Assembly: GCA_022767125.1 (NCBI GenBank)
Contig: JALEPZ010000059.1
Coordinates: 49,080-113,079 of the forward strand
DNA from: Phocaeicola plebeius
GTDB lineage: Bacteria; Bacteroidota; Bacteroidia; Bacteroidales; Bacteroidaceae
Length of the DNA: 64,000 bases
Reading direction: 5' to 3'
The translations under genes and the position numbers were made by a program. The notes under the pieces are model-generated. The model did not search any database. It saw only the letters and a list, made by a program, of their open reading frames with translations, and was not told the origin of the DNA. Of this stretch, positions 9,265-18,162 are shown in pieces. Numbering within the stretch: the first letter of the stretch is position 1; each line of letters opens with the position of its first letter.

Positions 9265-10806
9265 TCACCGGCCGGCAGGGGCAGCGCTTTCCGGCAAGGT
9301 GACCTGAAAATACGGACTCGGCGTATGCTCCCGGCGGATGATGTCCACCATCTGACGCACCAGGTCAGGATGGGCAGCGGCCACGTCGTGGTCTTCGTGA
9401 ATGTCTTCTGCCAGGTTATACAGCAACGGCCGGCCCTTCTTCACCACCATTTTCCAGTCGCCCATGCGCAGACCGATCTGATCGGTTTCCTCGAACTCCC
9501 AGTACAGGAATTCATGCTGCGGCTGTTCCCCCTGGCCCAGCAAGGTCGGGGCAAAGGAAAGTCCGTCGAACCAGTCGTGCTCTTTCTTCCGGTGGGTGTA
9601 TTTCTTCACGTAGTTCTTCACCCCCGCCAACTCACAGAACGTGGGCATGAGGTCGTAGAAGGCCAACTGATGGTCGTTCACCGTGCCGGCCTCCACCTTT
9701 CCCGGCCAACGGGCGATGAACGGGACACGGATGCCTCCCTCGTAACACTGGCGCTTCAGGCCACGCAGCCGGCCGTCGCGACCGAAGAAGGTGGGGTCGG
9801 CCCCTCCCTCCTCATGCGGGCCGTTGTCGCTCGTAAAGATGACCAGCGTATTCTCGTCCAGCCCTTTCTCCTTCAGCTTGTCCAGCACTTCCCCCACATA
9901 CGCATCCAGACGGGTAATCATGGCGGCGAACTGGGCATGGGTGTGTTCGGAAGCATTGTAGCGCGACCCTTCCTGACCTCCCCAGGTATGGTCGCGGAAG
10001 AACTGTTGCTTGTAGCCTTCCACGATGGAATCCTCGGGCTGCACCAGTTCGGCATGCGGCAGCGTGTAGGTAAAGATGCCGAAGAACGGCTGCCGGCCGT
10101 CCTGCCGGTCGAGCCAGTCCAACGCAGCCCGATGGATCAGGTCGGCGGAATACTGCGGACGCCGGGTGTATTCCTTACCGAACATGGGGTAGCGGATATT
10201 CTCGTCCATCACCACCCGTATGGTAGCCGTGTCGCCTGCCGCCCGGCTGTATCGATTCAGGAAATTGGGATAGTACAGATGGGCCTGGAACTGGCAGATG
10301 TAACCGTAGAATTCATCAATGCCCCGCTTGTCGGGCGTAGACACCGACCCTTCATACCCGCCGGCCCACTTGCCGAACATACCGGTGGTGTACCCGTTGT
10401 CTTTCAGGATCTCGGGCAGGATGACATGGTCGGGGTCATACGGATGCTGGCCGACGATGCTGAAATCGGCATTCTGCCCATACATGACCATGGGGACATT
10501 CCGCCAATACTCCTTGTTGCCCCTCACCTCACCATGGCCCGAATGCTGGCCGGTCATGAAACAGGCCCGCGAGGGCGCACTGACCGGACTGCCGGCATAG
10601 GCTTGCGTAAAGCGCATCCCTTCCTCTGCCATCCGGTCGATATGCGGCGTATGGATATACGGCTGTCCGTAGCAGGCCAGGTCGCCATATCCCATGTCGT
10701 CACACATAATGTAGATAATGTTCGGCTGCGGCTTTTTCTGTGCGGCTGCAGCGGTGAGCGAAAGCAGCAGGCTTCCGCCCAACATCCAATTCTGTCTTCT
10801 ATTCAT
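9265..10806 (-). CDS. Sulfatase (S1 family), serine-type formylglycine motif
   Basis: Signal peptide; PNIIYIMCDDMGYGDLACYG; S-A-P-S-R-ACFMTG modification motif; NTLVIFTSDNGPHEEGG. Serine-type motif implies dependence on an anSME maturase. Confidence 0.93.
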   Translation of the reverse strand: MNRRQNWMLGGSLLLSLTAAAAQKKPQPNIIYIMCDDMGYGDLACYGQPYIHTPHIDRMAEEGMRFTQAYAGSPVSAPSRACFMTGQHSGHGEVRGNKEYWRNVPMVMYGQNADFSIVGQHPYDPDHVILPEILKDNGYTTGMFGKWAGGYEGSVSTPDKRGIDEFYGYICQFQAHLYYPNFLNRYSRAAGDTATIRVVMDENIRYPMFGKEYTRRPQYSADLIHRAALDWLDRQDGRQPFFGIFTYTLPHAELVQPEDSIVEGYKQQFFRDHTWGGQEGSRYNASEHTHAQFAAMITRLDAYVGEVLDKLKEKGLDENTLVIFTSDNGPHEEGGADPTFFGRDGRLRGLKRQCYEGGIRVPFIARWPGKVEAGTVNDHQLAFYDLMPTFCELAGVKNYVKKYTHRKKEHDWFDGLSFAPTLLGQGEQPQHEFLYWEFEETDQIGLRMGDWKMVVKKGRPLLYNLAEDIHEDHDVAAAHPDLVRQMVDIIRREHTPSPYFQVTLPESAAPAGR

Positions 10807-11629
10807 AGGCTTCCTTCCGTTTTTTGCACGTCATGATAAGGTACAGCCCCAAGGCAATCAGGGGCAGGCTCAGTAGCTGTCCGATGTTGAAGGTCATGCC
10901 CACTTCTTCCGCCACCTGCGGATTCTTCATGAACTCCAGGGCGAAACGGGAACCGAAGAAAATGAGCAGCGACACACCGGTAATCAGGCCGACGTATTTC
11001 TGCAGGGCCCATTTATGATACATCACCCACGACACGGCGAGGGCAGTGAAGCAATAGAGCATTTCGTAAATCTGGGTGGGATGGCAGGGCAAGGCAGTGC
11101 CTCCCTGGTTGTAGAGTTCCTGCCATTCGCGCGAGCGGACGAACTCGAAGCCCCAGGGCAAGGTAGTGGGGAAACCGAAGATTTCGGAATTCATGAGGTT
11201 ACCGAAGCGGATGCAGGCGCAGACCACGGCCACAGCGGGAATCATGCGGTCGAACAGCCACCAGACACTTTTCTTCGTCACCGTCTTCGAGTACCACACC
11301 AGCGAGAGGATGAGGGCAAACACGCCTCCATGGCTGGCCAGCCCTCCCTTCCAGATCTTGAGGATTTCAGCCGGATGGGCACCGTAGTAGTCCCACTCAT
11401 AAAACAGGCAATGCCCCAGACGGGCACCGATGACGGTGCTGACGATGCAGTAGACAAACAACTTGTCCACCCATTCTTCGGGATATTTTTCCTTACGGAA
11501 CAGGCGGGCCACTATCTCATAGGCAAAGATGAAGCCCAGGCCCCACATCAGTCCGTACCATCGTATCTCCAACGGACCCAGATGTACCAACACCGGGTCT
11601 ACATTCCAAACAATGCTCAGCAATGACAT
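10799..11629 (-). CDS. lgt: Prolipoprotein diacylglyceryl transferase
   Basis: MSLLSIVWNVDPVLVHLGPLEIRWYGLMWGLGFIFAYEIVARLF..., HGGVFALI, RFGNLMNSEIFG; overlaps the sulfatase start by 8 bp. Confidence 0.95.
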   Translation of the reverse strand: MSLLSIVWNVDPVLVHLGPLEIRWYGLMWGLGFIFAYEIVARLFRKEKYPEEWVDKLFVYCIVSTVIGARLGHCLFYEWDYYGAHPAEILKIWKGGLASHGGVFALILSLVWYSKTVTKKSVWWLFDRMIPAVAVVCACIRFGNLMNSEIFGFPTTLPWGFEFVRSREWQELYNQGGTALPCHPTQIYEMLYCFTALAVSWVMYHKWALQKYVGLITGVSLLIFFGSRFALEFMKNPQVAEEVGMTFNIGQLLSLPLIALGLYLIMTCKKRKEAYE

Positions 11630-11847
11630 ATTCTTCTATTATCTTTAGGATTATTGTCGGCAAACTTACAAAAAATCTACGGGAAAAACGAAGGATGCCG
11701 CAGAATTCAGCACAAGAAGCTGTCCGTATTGTCCGTTACCGCTTTTCCAAGTATCTGCTCCACGCTTCACCAGGCATTGCTATCTGGCCTGTAATCGCCT
11801 TTTCCAAGCTGTCCGAGAATTGTTTTCCGCCGTTTTTCTTGCATCAC

Positions 11848-12008
11848 TCCGGAGCCTGTTCTTACACCTTAAGAATGCCTATTCTTGCACTTTAAGAATG
11901 CCTGTCGAAGCGACCTAAGAATGCCTGTCGTCAGGGTGTAAGAACTGCTGTCGTTAGAAGCTCACGATGCCTGTCGTAAGCTCCTAACGACAGCAGTCGT
12001 CATTTTTA
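11848..12008. repeat. Degenerate tandem array with 23-bp period (about 7 units)
   Basis: Units at 11848, 11871, 11894, 11917, 11940, 11963, 11986; the clearest are AAGAATGCCTGTCGAAGCGACCT, AAGAATGCCTGTCGTCAGGGTGT, AAGAACTGCTGTCGTTAGAAGCT, CACGATGCCTGTCGTAAGCTCCT. Confidence 0.8.
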
Positions 12009-14057
12009 CAAAAATTCAGATTCTGACACTTTGACAGCGATTACCGTCTCGTCCTGTACAACGTGCTTCTTGTTCCCCACCGAACACACGACGATGCGGT
12101 TTTCGCCGGGAGCCAGACGGACCTCCTTCCACTCGGCCATGGCATACTTGTCAGGGACGACGGTGCCACAGGACTTGCCGTTCACCCACAGCTCCACTTT
12201 CGGGCAGTTGGTAAAGACCTGGATGGTCTGCACGTACCGGGATGCCTGCCGCAGCCGCTTGCCGGCGATGTGCACCATCGGTTCGGGATTCCAGTTGGCC
12301 TTGTAGAAATAGAACGCATCCTTCTTCTGCTTGCGGTCGAAGGTCACCAGTCCCTTGTCGTTGATGCCCGGACGGTCGCCCTCGTGCCGGTGAGCGGCCC
12401 CGAAGTCGAACATGTTCCAGACAAACGTTCCCCAGACGAAGGGACGCTCCGACAGGATTTTCCAGTTCTCGATGTGGTAATAGGTCTGCCAGTTCTCCGG
12501 ATGCCAATAGTCGGTCGGCACCGGTTGCTTCAGGCTGTCCTGCTGGTGATAGACACTGGCCCCTGCCCCGTACTCGCTGATGGCAATGCACAGCTCCGGA
12601 TGGGCAGTATGGGTCTTGTCGAGGAAGGTGGCCAATGTGGAGGGACGGCTGCCGTACCACCCGTCGTACCGGTTCCAGGCAATGAGGTCCGTGATGAAGT
12701 TCATGTCTCCTCCCTGATTGCTGGCCGCCGTTGTGGGACGGGTCGTGTCTTCCTGGTGGGCCAGTTCATTCAGTTCTTTAATATAAGGTATCGGATTGTC
12801 CCCTTCTTCCTTCAGTTCATTGAACAATCCCCATACGCAGATGGACGGATGGTTGAAGTTCTGACGGATGAGTTCACGCAACTGCTGCTGCCCGTTCGCG
12901 CGGAAGGCCGGCAGGTCGACAAAACCTTTGTCGGCATAACCGCCGGGCCCCACGAACGGAATCTCTGCCCACACCACGATACCTTCGCGGTCGGTCAGGC
13001 GGTACATGTCTTCCGCCTGCTGGTAGTGGGCCAGCCGGGCAGCGTTCACGCCCATCTCGCGCATCAGCCGGATGTCTTCTTCGTGGTGGCGCAGGCGGAG
13101 GGCATTGCCGATTTCGGGACGGTCCTGATGCCGACAGACGCCATGCAGGGGCAAGTGCTTGCCGTTCAGGAAGAATCCTTCCGCCGGGTCAATGCGGTAG
13201 AAGCGCAGTCCCAAGGGCTGTGCCACGCGGTCGGTCTCTCGGCCGTCTGCCCAGAGCGTCACTTCCGCCCGATAGCTGAACGGGTCGGCCGTGCCGTTCC
13301 ACAGCCGTGGCTTCAAGATGCTGACAGGCAGACGGACTTCACTGTCCTGCCGGGCTGCCAGGGTCACGGTCTGCTCAGCACGCACCACTTCCCGGTCTCC
13401 GTCTTTCACACTCAGCTTCACCTGCACTTCCTGGGCGTCGCCCCGGTTGGACAACTTGACCACTGCATCCACATCTGCCTGTTCGGGAGTGACGCGGGTC
13501 TGTCGGAGATAGACGCCCGGCGAGGCATAGTCGGTCAGGGAGATGCACGCCGGTTCGGTCACCACGAGATGGACATCACGGTAGAGGCCGCCGTAGAAGT
13601 TGAAGTCGCCCACCAACGGCATGACATCCAACTGCTCGCCATTGTTCACCCGCACCCACAACTGGTTGTCGGCCCCGTAACGGACACGGTCGGTGATTTC
13701 GAAGACGAAGGCACTGTAGCCGCCCCGATGTTCGCCCACGTGCTTGCCGTTGATGAACACATCGGCCACGCTGTTGGCCCCCTCGAAACGGAGGAAGAGG
13801 CGTTTGCCTTTCCATTCGGGACGGACATAGAGCTTGCGCTGGTAATTCCCGATGCCTCGCTTATAGTCTGTCTTTCCTGAAAGGGCATCCTGTGCATTCC
13901 AGGTATGGGGCAACGAAACAGGCGACGAGGAACTTTTCTCCACCTGATGGGAGAAGCGGAACATCCAGCCGCCGTCCAACAGGAGGTCGGCACGCTGGGC
14001 AAACAGGGAGGAAGCTCCCAAGGCCATAACGGCCAGTAAGGTTTTCCGTAGTATCAT
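12006..14057 (-). CDS. Glycoside hydrolase family 2 (beta-galactosidase/glucuronidase-type)
   Basis: Signal peptide; LFLRFEGANSVADVFINGKHVGEHRGGYSAFVFEIT; FNHPSICVWGLFNELKEEGDN; AISEYGAGASVYHQQ. Confidence 0.92.
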   Translation of the reverse strand: MILRKTLLAVMALGASSLFAQRADLLLDGGWMFRFSHQVEKSSSSPVSLPHTWNAQDALSGKTDYKRGIGNYQRKLYVRPEWKGKRLFLRFEGANSVADVFINGKHVGEHRGGYSAFVFEITDRVRYGADNQLWVRVNNGEQLDVMPLVGDFNFYGGLYRDVHLVVTEPACISLTDYASPGVYLRQTRVTPEQADVDAVVKLSNRGDAQEVQVKLSVKDGDREVVRAEQTVTLAARQDSEVRLPVSILKPRLWNGTADPFSYRAEVTLWADGRETDRVAQPLGLRFYRIDPAEGFFLNGKHLPLHGVCRHQDRPEIGNALRLRHHEEDIRLMREMGVNAARLAHYQQAEDMYRLTDREGIVVWAEIPFVGPGGYADKGFVDLPAFRANGQQQLRELIRQNFNHPSICVWGLFNELKEEGDNPIPYIKELNELAHQEDTTRPTTAASNQGGDMNFITDLIAWNRYDGWYGSRPSTLATFLDKTHTAHPELCIAISEYGAGASVYHQQDSLKQPVPTDYWHPENWQTYYHIENWKILSERPFVWGTFVWNMFDFGAAHRHEGDRPGINDKGLVTFDRKQKKDAFYFYKANWNPEPMVHIAGKRLRQASRYVQTIQVFTNCPKVELWVNGKSCGTVVPDKYAMAEWKEVRLAPGENRIVVCSVGNKKHVVQDETVIAVKVSESEFL

Positions 14058-14164
14058 AACTATTCGCTTTTAATTGATTTTCGGCAAAGTTACGGCTTTC
14101 CTGCGCATCCGACCCCTTATTTTGTCCGCAAAACCCATAAAAATCGTCCATCACCGACCGAATG

Positions 14165-15481
14165 CTACATATCCGCTACCGACAGGCACCCCAACGTCAG
14201 TTCCATCTTCCGGAGTTCCTTGCACTGCTTCAGCAGTTCCTGCACCTTGGCTTCGAGCAAGGCAGGTACGTACCGCTTCGACTGTTTCTTCACCTCGTAG
14301 ATGTCAGCCGTGTTCGTCAGTTCGTTGACGGCTATCAGGTCAATCTCGTTCTCGCCGCTCCTGTCCCAGAACTTCCCGATGCGCGTATAGCGGCCCGATT
14401 CGCGCAGCTTCCGTTCGAAATAGCGTTCGAGCTGGAAACCGGAGAACACATCGTAATCGCGACGGATGACCACCGCCAGCTGGTTCAGGGCATCATTGGC
14501 GACAAACGACTGGTACTTGAAGAAGAAACGGAACCAAAGATGCAGGAAACAGTCGCTCAACGCATAGCGCACCTTCTTGGAGCTCTCCTTCGCAAAAATG
14601 GGCAGCTGTTTCTCGATGAGTCCATAGTAATTCTCCAGTTTGTGCAAGTAGCTGCCTATGTTGTCATTCTTCAATGCACTTTCTATCTCGCTGCGGCTGC
14701 GCTGCCCTTCGGCGATGCAGGTAAGGATGGAAAAATAAATGGTGTAGTCTGTTCCGAATTCTTCGATGAGGATATTCTTCCCTTCAGTGATGAACGGGGA
14801 ATTCTCCTCGGTGAGGTAAGCCAGCATACGGTCTTTGTCGGTATAGCCACGGTCTATCAACAGCGAAACATACCAGGGCACACCTCCCGTGATGCAAAAC
14901 AAGGCCAGCAGGTCCTCCCCGGTCCAGTCGGGTCGGGCATCCTGAAGAATCTGTTTCAGCACACCGGTAGTAAAAGGCTTCAGCACCAGTTGCTGGGTCG
15001 CCCTGCCGAACAGCGGTTCGTGGTAATCTTCGAATATCCGCCTCATCAGGGTAAACACGGAACCACTGATGATCAGGTTCATCCGGCTGGAATCCTTGGC
15101 CAGGTCCCATTCGCGCTGCATCTCGCTGAATACCGACGGATTAATGCGCACAAATTCCTGGAACTCGTCGATGACCAACGTGAAGGGGAGCGTAGCAGAC
15201 AGCTTGAGCAAGTAACGGAACAGTTGCGCAAACGACTCGGGCCACCCTACCGGTAGCCCCAGCTTCTCCTCTACTTCCTGAGCAAAATCCCGGCACAGCA
15301 ATGCCTCCGCCTTGCGTGCCACGAAGAAATAGAGCATCCTGTCGTCTCCGCATCGCCGGGCCAACTCGGTCTTCCCGATACGGCGACGCCCCATCAGCAC
15401 GGTCATCTGTGCCTGTTCCTTACTGACTCGCAGCCGTTCGCTCAATACAGCCAGCTCTCTCTCACGATTATAAAACTTCAT
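14165..15481 (-). CDS. AAA ATPase, DUF234-like C-terminal domain
   Basis: MKFYNRERELAVLSERLRVSKEQAQMTVLMGRRRIGKTELARR; FTLVIDEFQEFVRINPSVFSEMQREWD; C-terminal FWDRSGENEIDLIAVNELTNTADIYEVKKQ (PD-(D/E)XK-like). Confidence 0.88.
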   Translation of the reverse strand: MKFYNRERELAVLSERLRVSKEQAQMTVLMGRRRIGKTELARRCGDDRMLYFFVARKAEALLCRDFAQEVEEKLGLPVGWPESFAQLFRYLLKLSATLPFTLVIDEFQEFVRINPSVFSEMQREWDLAKDSSRMNLIISGSVFTLMRRIFEDYHEPLFGRATQQLVLKPFTTGVLKQILQDARPDWTGEDLLALFCITGGVPWYVSLLIDRGYTDKDRMLAYLTEENSPFITEGKNILIEEFGTDYTIYFSILTCIAEGQRSRSEIESALKNDNIGSYLHKLENYYGLIEKQLPIFAKESSKKVRYALSDCFLHLWFRFFFKYQSFVANDALNQLAVVIRRDYDVFSGFQLERYFERKLRESGRYTRIGKFWDRSGENEIDLIAVNELTNTADIYEVKKQSKRYVPALLEAKVQELLKQCKELRKMELTLGCLSVADM

Positions 15482-15598
15482 CTTGCCTTCCTCCTTGATT
15501 ATAGTAACAGCTATTACGGTAATAGAAATTACTATATGCAAATATAGGGATTATCAGTGAACCGTCCAACGGATTGCCGATTGTTTTCCATATGATGA

Positions 15599-16516
15599 TT
15601 ACAACCTTAAAATATCCTCCTCACTGAGCCCCGTCGCCTTCTGTATGTCGGCAATGCCAAGGCCCATTGATTTCAGATTGCGGGCAGTATCCTTTAATCC
15701 TTCCGCACGGCCTTTCTCAAGCCCTTCCGCAAGACCTTCCGCACGGCCTTTCTTCATTCCTTCCTCAAGCCCTTGTTCAAGACCTTTCGCCTGACCTTGC
15801 CTTACGCCACTGTTATAGAGCGTGGTCTCAGTCCTGATAATGTCCCAGAACTTGTCGTAGCCGAGAAGCTGTTCGGGAGAGAATGCCGACTCCTCCACCA
15901 CCTCCATCGCCTTGCTTATCTCAGGATTGTCGAGAAGCTCCTGCGGAACGGTCTCCATATAGCCGTCTATCTCCGTGAGATAGCGCAGCCAAAGAACGTG
16001 CATTTTCTTCTCTTTCATGGTATGCGGGGTGAACTTGGGCAACTCCACGAACACAAGGTGCAGTCCGTCTATCACCTTCTCCGTATGCTTCTCGTGAACC
16101 ATACGGTAGTAGTGGTAGTATTCGGGAACGTCGTTCAGGAAGACATCGTTCACGAGGTTGAGCGAATACACTGGTTCCAGCAGATGGTAGTCCTCCTGCT
16201 TGTCGAGCTGGCGGACGTATGCCTTGGCAGAGTTGAACATCACCCTCTGCATGAACTCCGGCGACCACACCATCTGCATCTCCACGATGAACTGCCTGCC
16301 ACGCAGGTCCTTGCACCGTACATCCACGATGCTGTTCTTGCGCAGTGGGTTGTCTGGCACCATCTCTGGTGTCAGATACTCCACGGACTGTATCTCCTCT
16401 TCCTGGGTCTTGAACGGGAGAAGAGCATTGAGCAGGCTGATAACAAGGTCAGGATGCTCACCGAATACCTTCTTGAACGTAAGGTCTGCCTTGGGGTCAA
16501 GATAACGTTTTGCCAT
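15599..16516 (-). CDS. Rpn family recombination-promoting nuclease / putative transposase (PD-(D/E)XK)
   Basis: MAKRYLDPKADLTFKKVFGEHPDLVISLLNALLPF...NSIVDVRCKDLRGRQFIVEMQMV...; C-terminal EGL.KGRAEGL repeats and GLGIADIQKATGLSEEDILRL. Confidence 0.9.
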   Translation of the reverse strand: MAKRYLDPKADLTFKKVFGEHPDLVISLLNALLPFKTQEEEIQSVEYLTPEMVPDNPLRKNSIVDVRCKDLRGRQFIVEMQMVWSPEFMQRVMFNSAKAYVRQLDKQEDYHLLEPVYSLNLVNDVFLNDVPEYYHYYRMVHEKHTEKVIDGLHLVFVELPKFTPHTMKEKKMHVLWLRYLTEIDGYMETVPQELLDNPEISKAMEVVEESAFSPEQLLGYDKFWDIIRTETTLYNSGVRQGQAKGLEQGLEEGMKKGRAEGLAEGLEKGRAEGLKDTARNLKSMGLGIADIQKATGLSEEDILRL

Positions 16517-16722
16517 ACTTCTATGTTTTCTTATCCTTTGCAAAAGTAGGAAATAAAAACGAACTACAAAAATTCCACCACGCTCATTTGTGTCATACGC
16601 CAACAATGTTCAGAAACGCCAGGTCGTATTTCTCATCAAGGCTACCAAAGTGGAACTATCTCATCAAACCTATCAACTGATGCAGGTTATTTTTTTACAT
16701 TACTAACCAACCATAATTGCGT

Positions 16723-16771
16723 GATAGTGGTGCGGAATGTATTAAAAAAACATAGATTCCGCACCACTATC
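16723..16771. repeat. 16-bp perfect inverted repeat / hairpin
   Basis: gatagtggtgcggaat (16723-16738) ... attccgcaccactatc (16756-16771), 17-nt loop. Confidence 0.85.
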
Positions 16772-16854
16772 GCGCATTTTTATGGGAAATGCTCTCCTCA
16801 GCATCCTTTCATAATACAAGCACAGCGGAATAAGGTGTGCTCGGACAGACACCT

Positions 16855-18162
16855 CTATACGAACTCCAGCACGAAGGTGGTGTTCCAGCCGTTCGTGCCG
16901 GGCTTCATCAGGCTGATGCTGCCATGAGAGAGCTTCATGATCTGACGCACCAGGGAGAGACCGATGCCGGTGCCTTCGGCTTTCGTGGTGAAAAAAGGAA
17001 CAAACACCTGTCCGGCTTCCGCCTCGGGAATGACAGGTCCGTTGTTGCTGACATAGATAAAGATGTGCTCGTCGGCCGAACAGAAAGCACGCAAATGGAT
17101 TCTACCCGGCTGGTCCCCTATCGCCTGGACCGCATTTTTCAACAGGTTGATGAACACCTGACGGATCAGGTTGGGGTCGGCATACAGCATCAGGTCCATC
17201 GGTTCTATCTGCTGGGACCACACGATGGAATCGGGCACCATGTGCAACTCACGAATCTGCTGCAGCAGGTCGGACAGGTAGAACGGCTCGGGCGAAGGCG
17301 GCTGCAGCGACGAGAACTTGCGATAGCTGTCAACAAAGGATATGAGACCCACTGACGTGTCGTGAATGGCCCGGATGCCGTCGTACAACGGGCCTTGCCG
17401 TACCTCCTCGCGGTGGAGAAACACGTCGCTGAGCGAGGAGATGGGTGCGATGGAGTTCATGATTTCGTGGGTCAGTACCCGCGTCAGCTTCATCCACGAC
17501 TCCAGTTCCTTGGCATCCATTTCGCTACGGATGTCGTTCAGCGAAAGGATACGCATCCAGCGGCCACCTACCTGGATGGCAGAGGCCCGCACCTGCAGGC
17601 TGACCTCTCCTCGGCGGGCCGTGAACTGTACCAGCGTGCTTTCGCCGGCCGGAAGCGAGCGGAACACCTGCGGCAGATGGTTCCCATACCGCTCCAACTG
17701 CTGCAGGGTGGCCAGTGTCGGGAGGTCCAGCAGCCGGACAGCCGCCGGATTGGTCTGCAGTATCTTCTGGTCCTCGTCCAGTACGACGATGCCCGACGTG
17801 ACATTCGCCAGAATCAGCTCGTAGAAGCGTTCGCGCTGCTCCATCCACTGTTTCTGCCGGCTCATCCATCCGCCGAACTCGTTGAGGGTGTTCTGCAAGA
17901 TGCGCTCGCTGCCCCGCAATCCGTCCACCGGCAGCCGGAAAGAATAGTCGCAGTTGCGGATGGCCTCCAGCATCAGCCAGCACTTCTCGCGCAACTCGCG
18001 CTGTCGCTGCAGGTACACCAGAAACGACAGCACACACGCGCCTCCACCCGTACCCAGCTCGAACCAGGAAGAGCGGCAGAGGCCGACGGTGAACAGGCTG
18101 ACCCCCACTACCAGCAGCAGGAGGTGGAGCCAGGCGGACGAGTAGAAGTGGTTATAGCCCAT
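16855..18162 (-). CDS. Sensor histidine kinase (NtrB-like: TM, PAS, HATPase)
   Basis: TM N-terminus; LTRVLTHEIMNSIAPISSLSDVFL (H-box); DPNLIRQVFINLLKNAVQAIGD; TKAEGTGIGLSLVRQIMKLSHGSI. Confidence 0.92.
   Translation of the reverse strand: MGYNHFYSSAWLHLLLLVVGVSLFTVGLCRSSWFELGTGGGACVLSFLVYLQRQRELREKCWLMLEAIRNCDYSFRLPVDGLRGSERILQNTLNEFGGWMSRQKQWMEQRERFYELILANVTSGIVVLDEDQKILQTNPAAVRLLDLPTLATLQQLERYGNHLPQVFRSLPAGESTLVQFTARRGEVSLQVRASAIQVGGRWMRILSLNDIRSEMDAKELESWMKLTRVLTHEIMNSIAPISSLSDVFLHREEVRQGPLYDGIRAIHDTSVGLISFVDSYRKFSSLQPPSPEPFYLSDLLQQIRELHMVPDSIVWSQQIEPMDLMLYADPNLIRQVFINLLKNAVQAIGDQPGRIHLRAFCSADEHIFIYVSNNGPVIPEAEAGQVFVPFFTTKAEGTGIGLSLVRQIMKLSHGSISLMKPGTNGWNTTFVLEFV

Noticed and set aside
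9226-10836. 536-aa plus-strand ORF
   Set aside because: Antisense to the clear sulfatase on the minus strand.
11848-12008. Possible CRISPR array
   Set aside because: Period is 23 bp with contiguous diverging units; there is no conserved repeat/unique spacer alternation and no cas genes in the window.
12063-13880. 605-aa plus-strand ORF
   Set aside because: Antisense to the GH2 enzyme; no recognisable family in the translation.
14165-16516. AAA ATPase + Rpn gene as a two-gene antiphage island
   Set aside because: Tempting, but each has its own promoter region, there is no third effector or integrase, and DUF234 ATPases and Rpn proteins are common scattered genes in Bacteroidales; kept only as separate observations.
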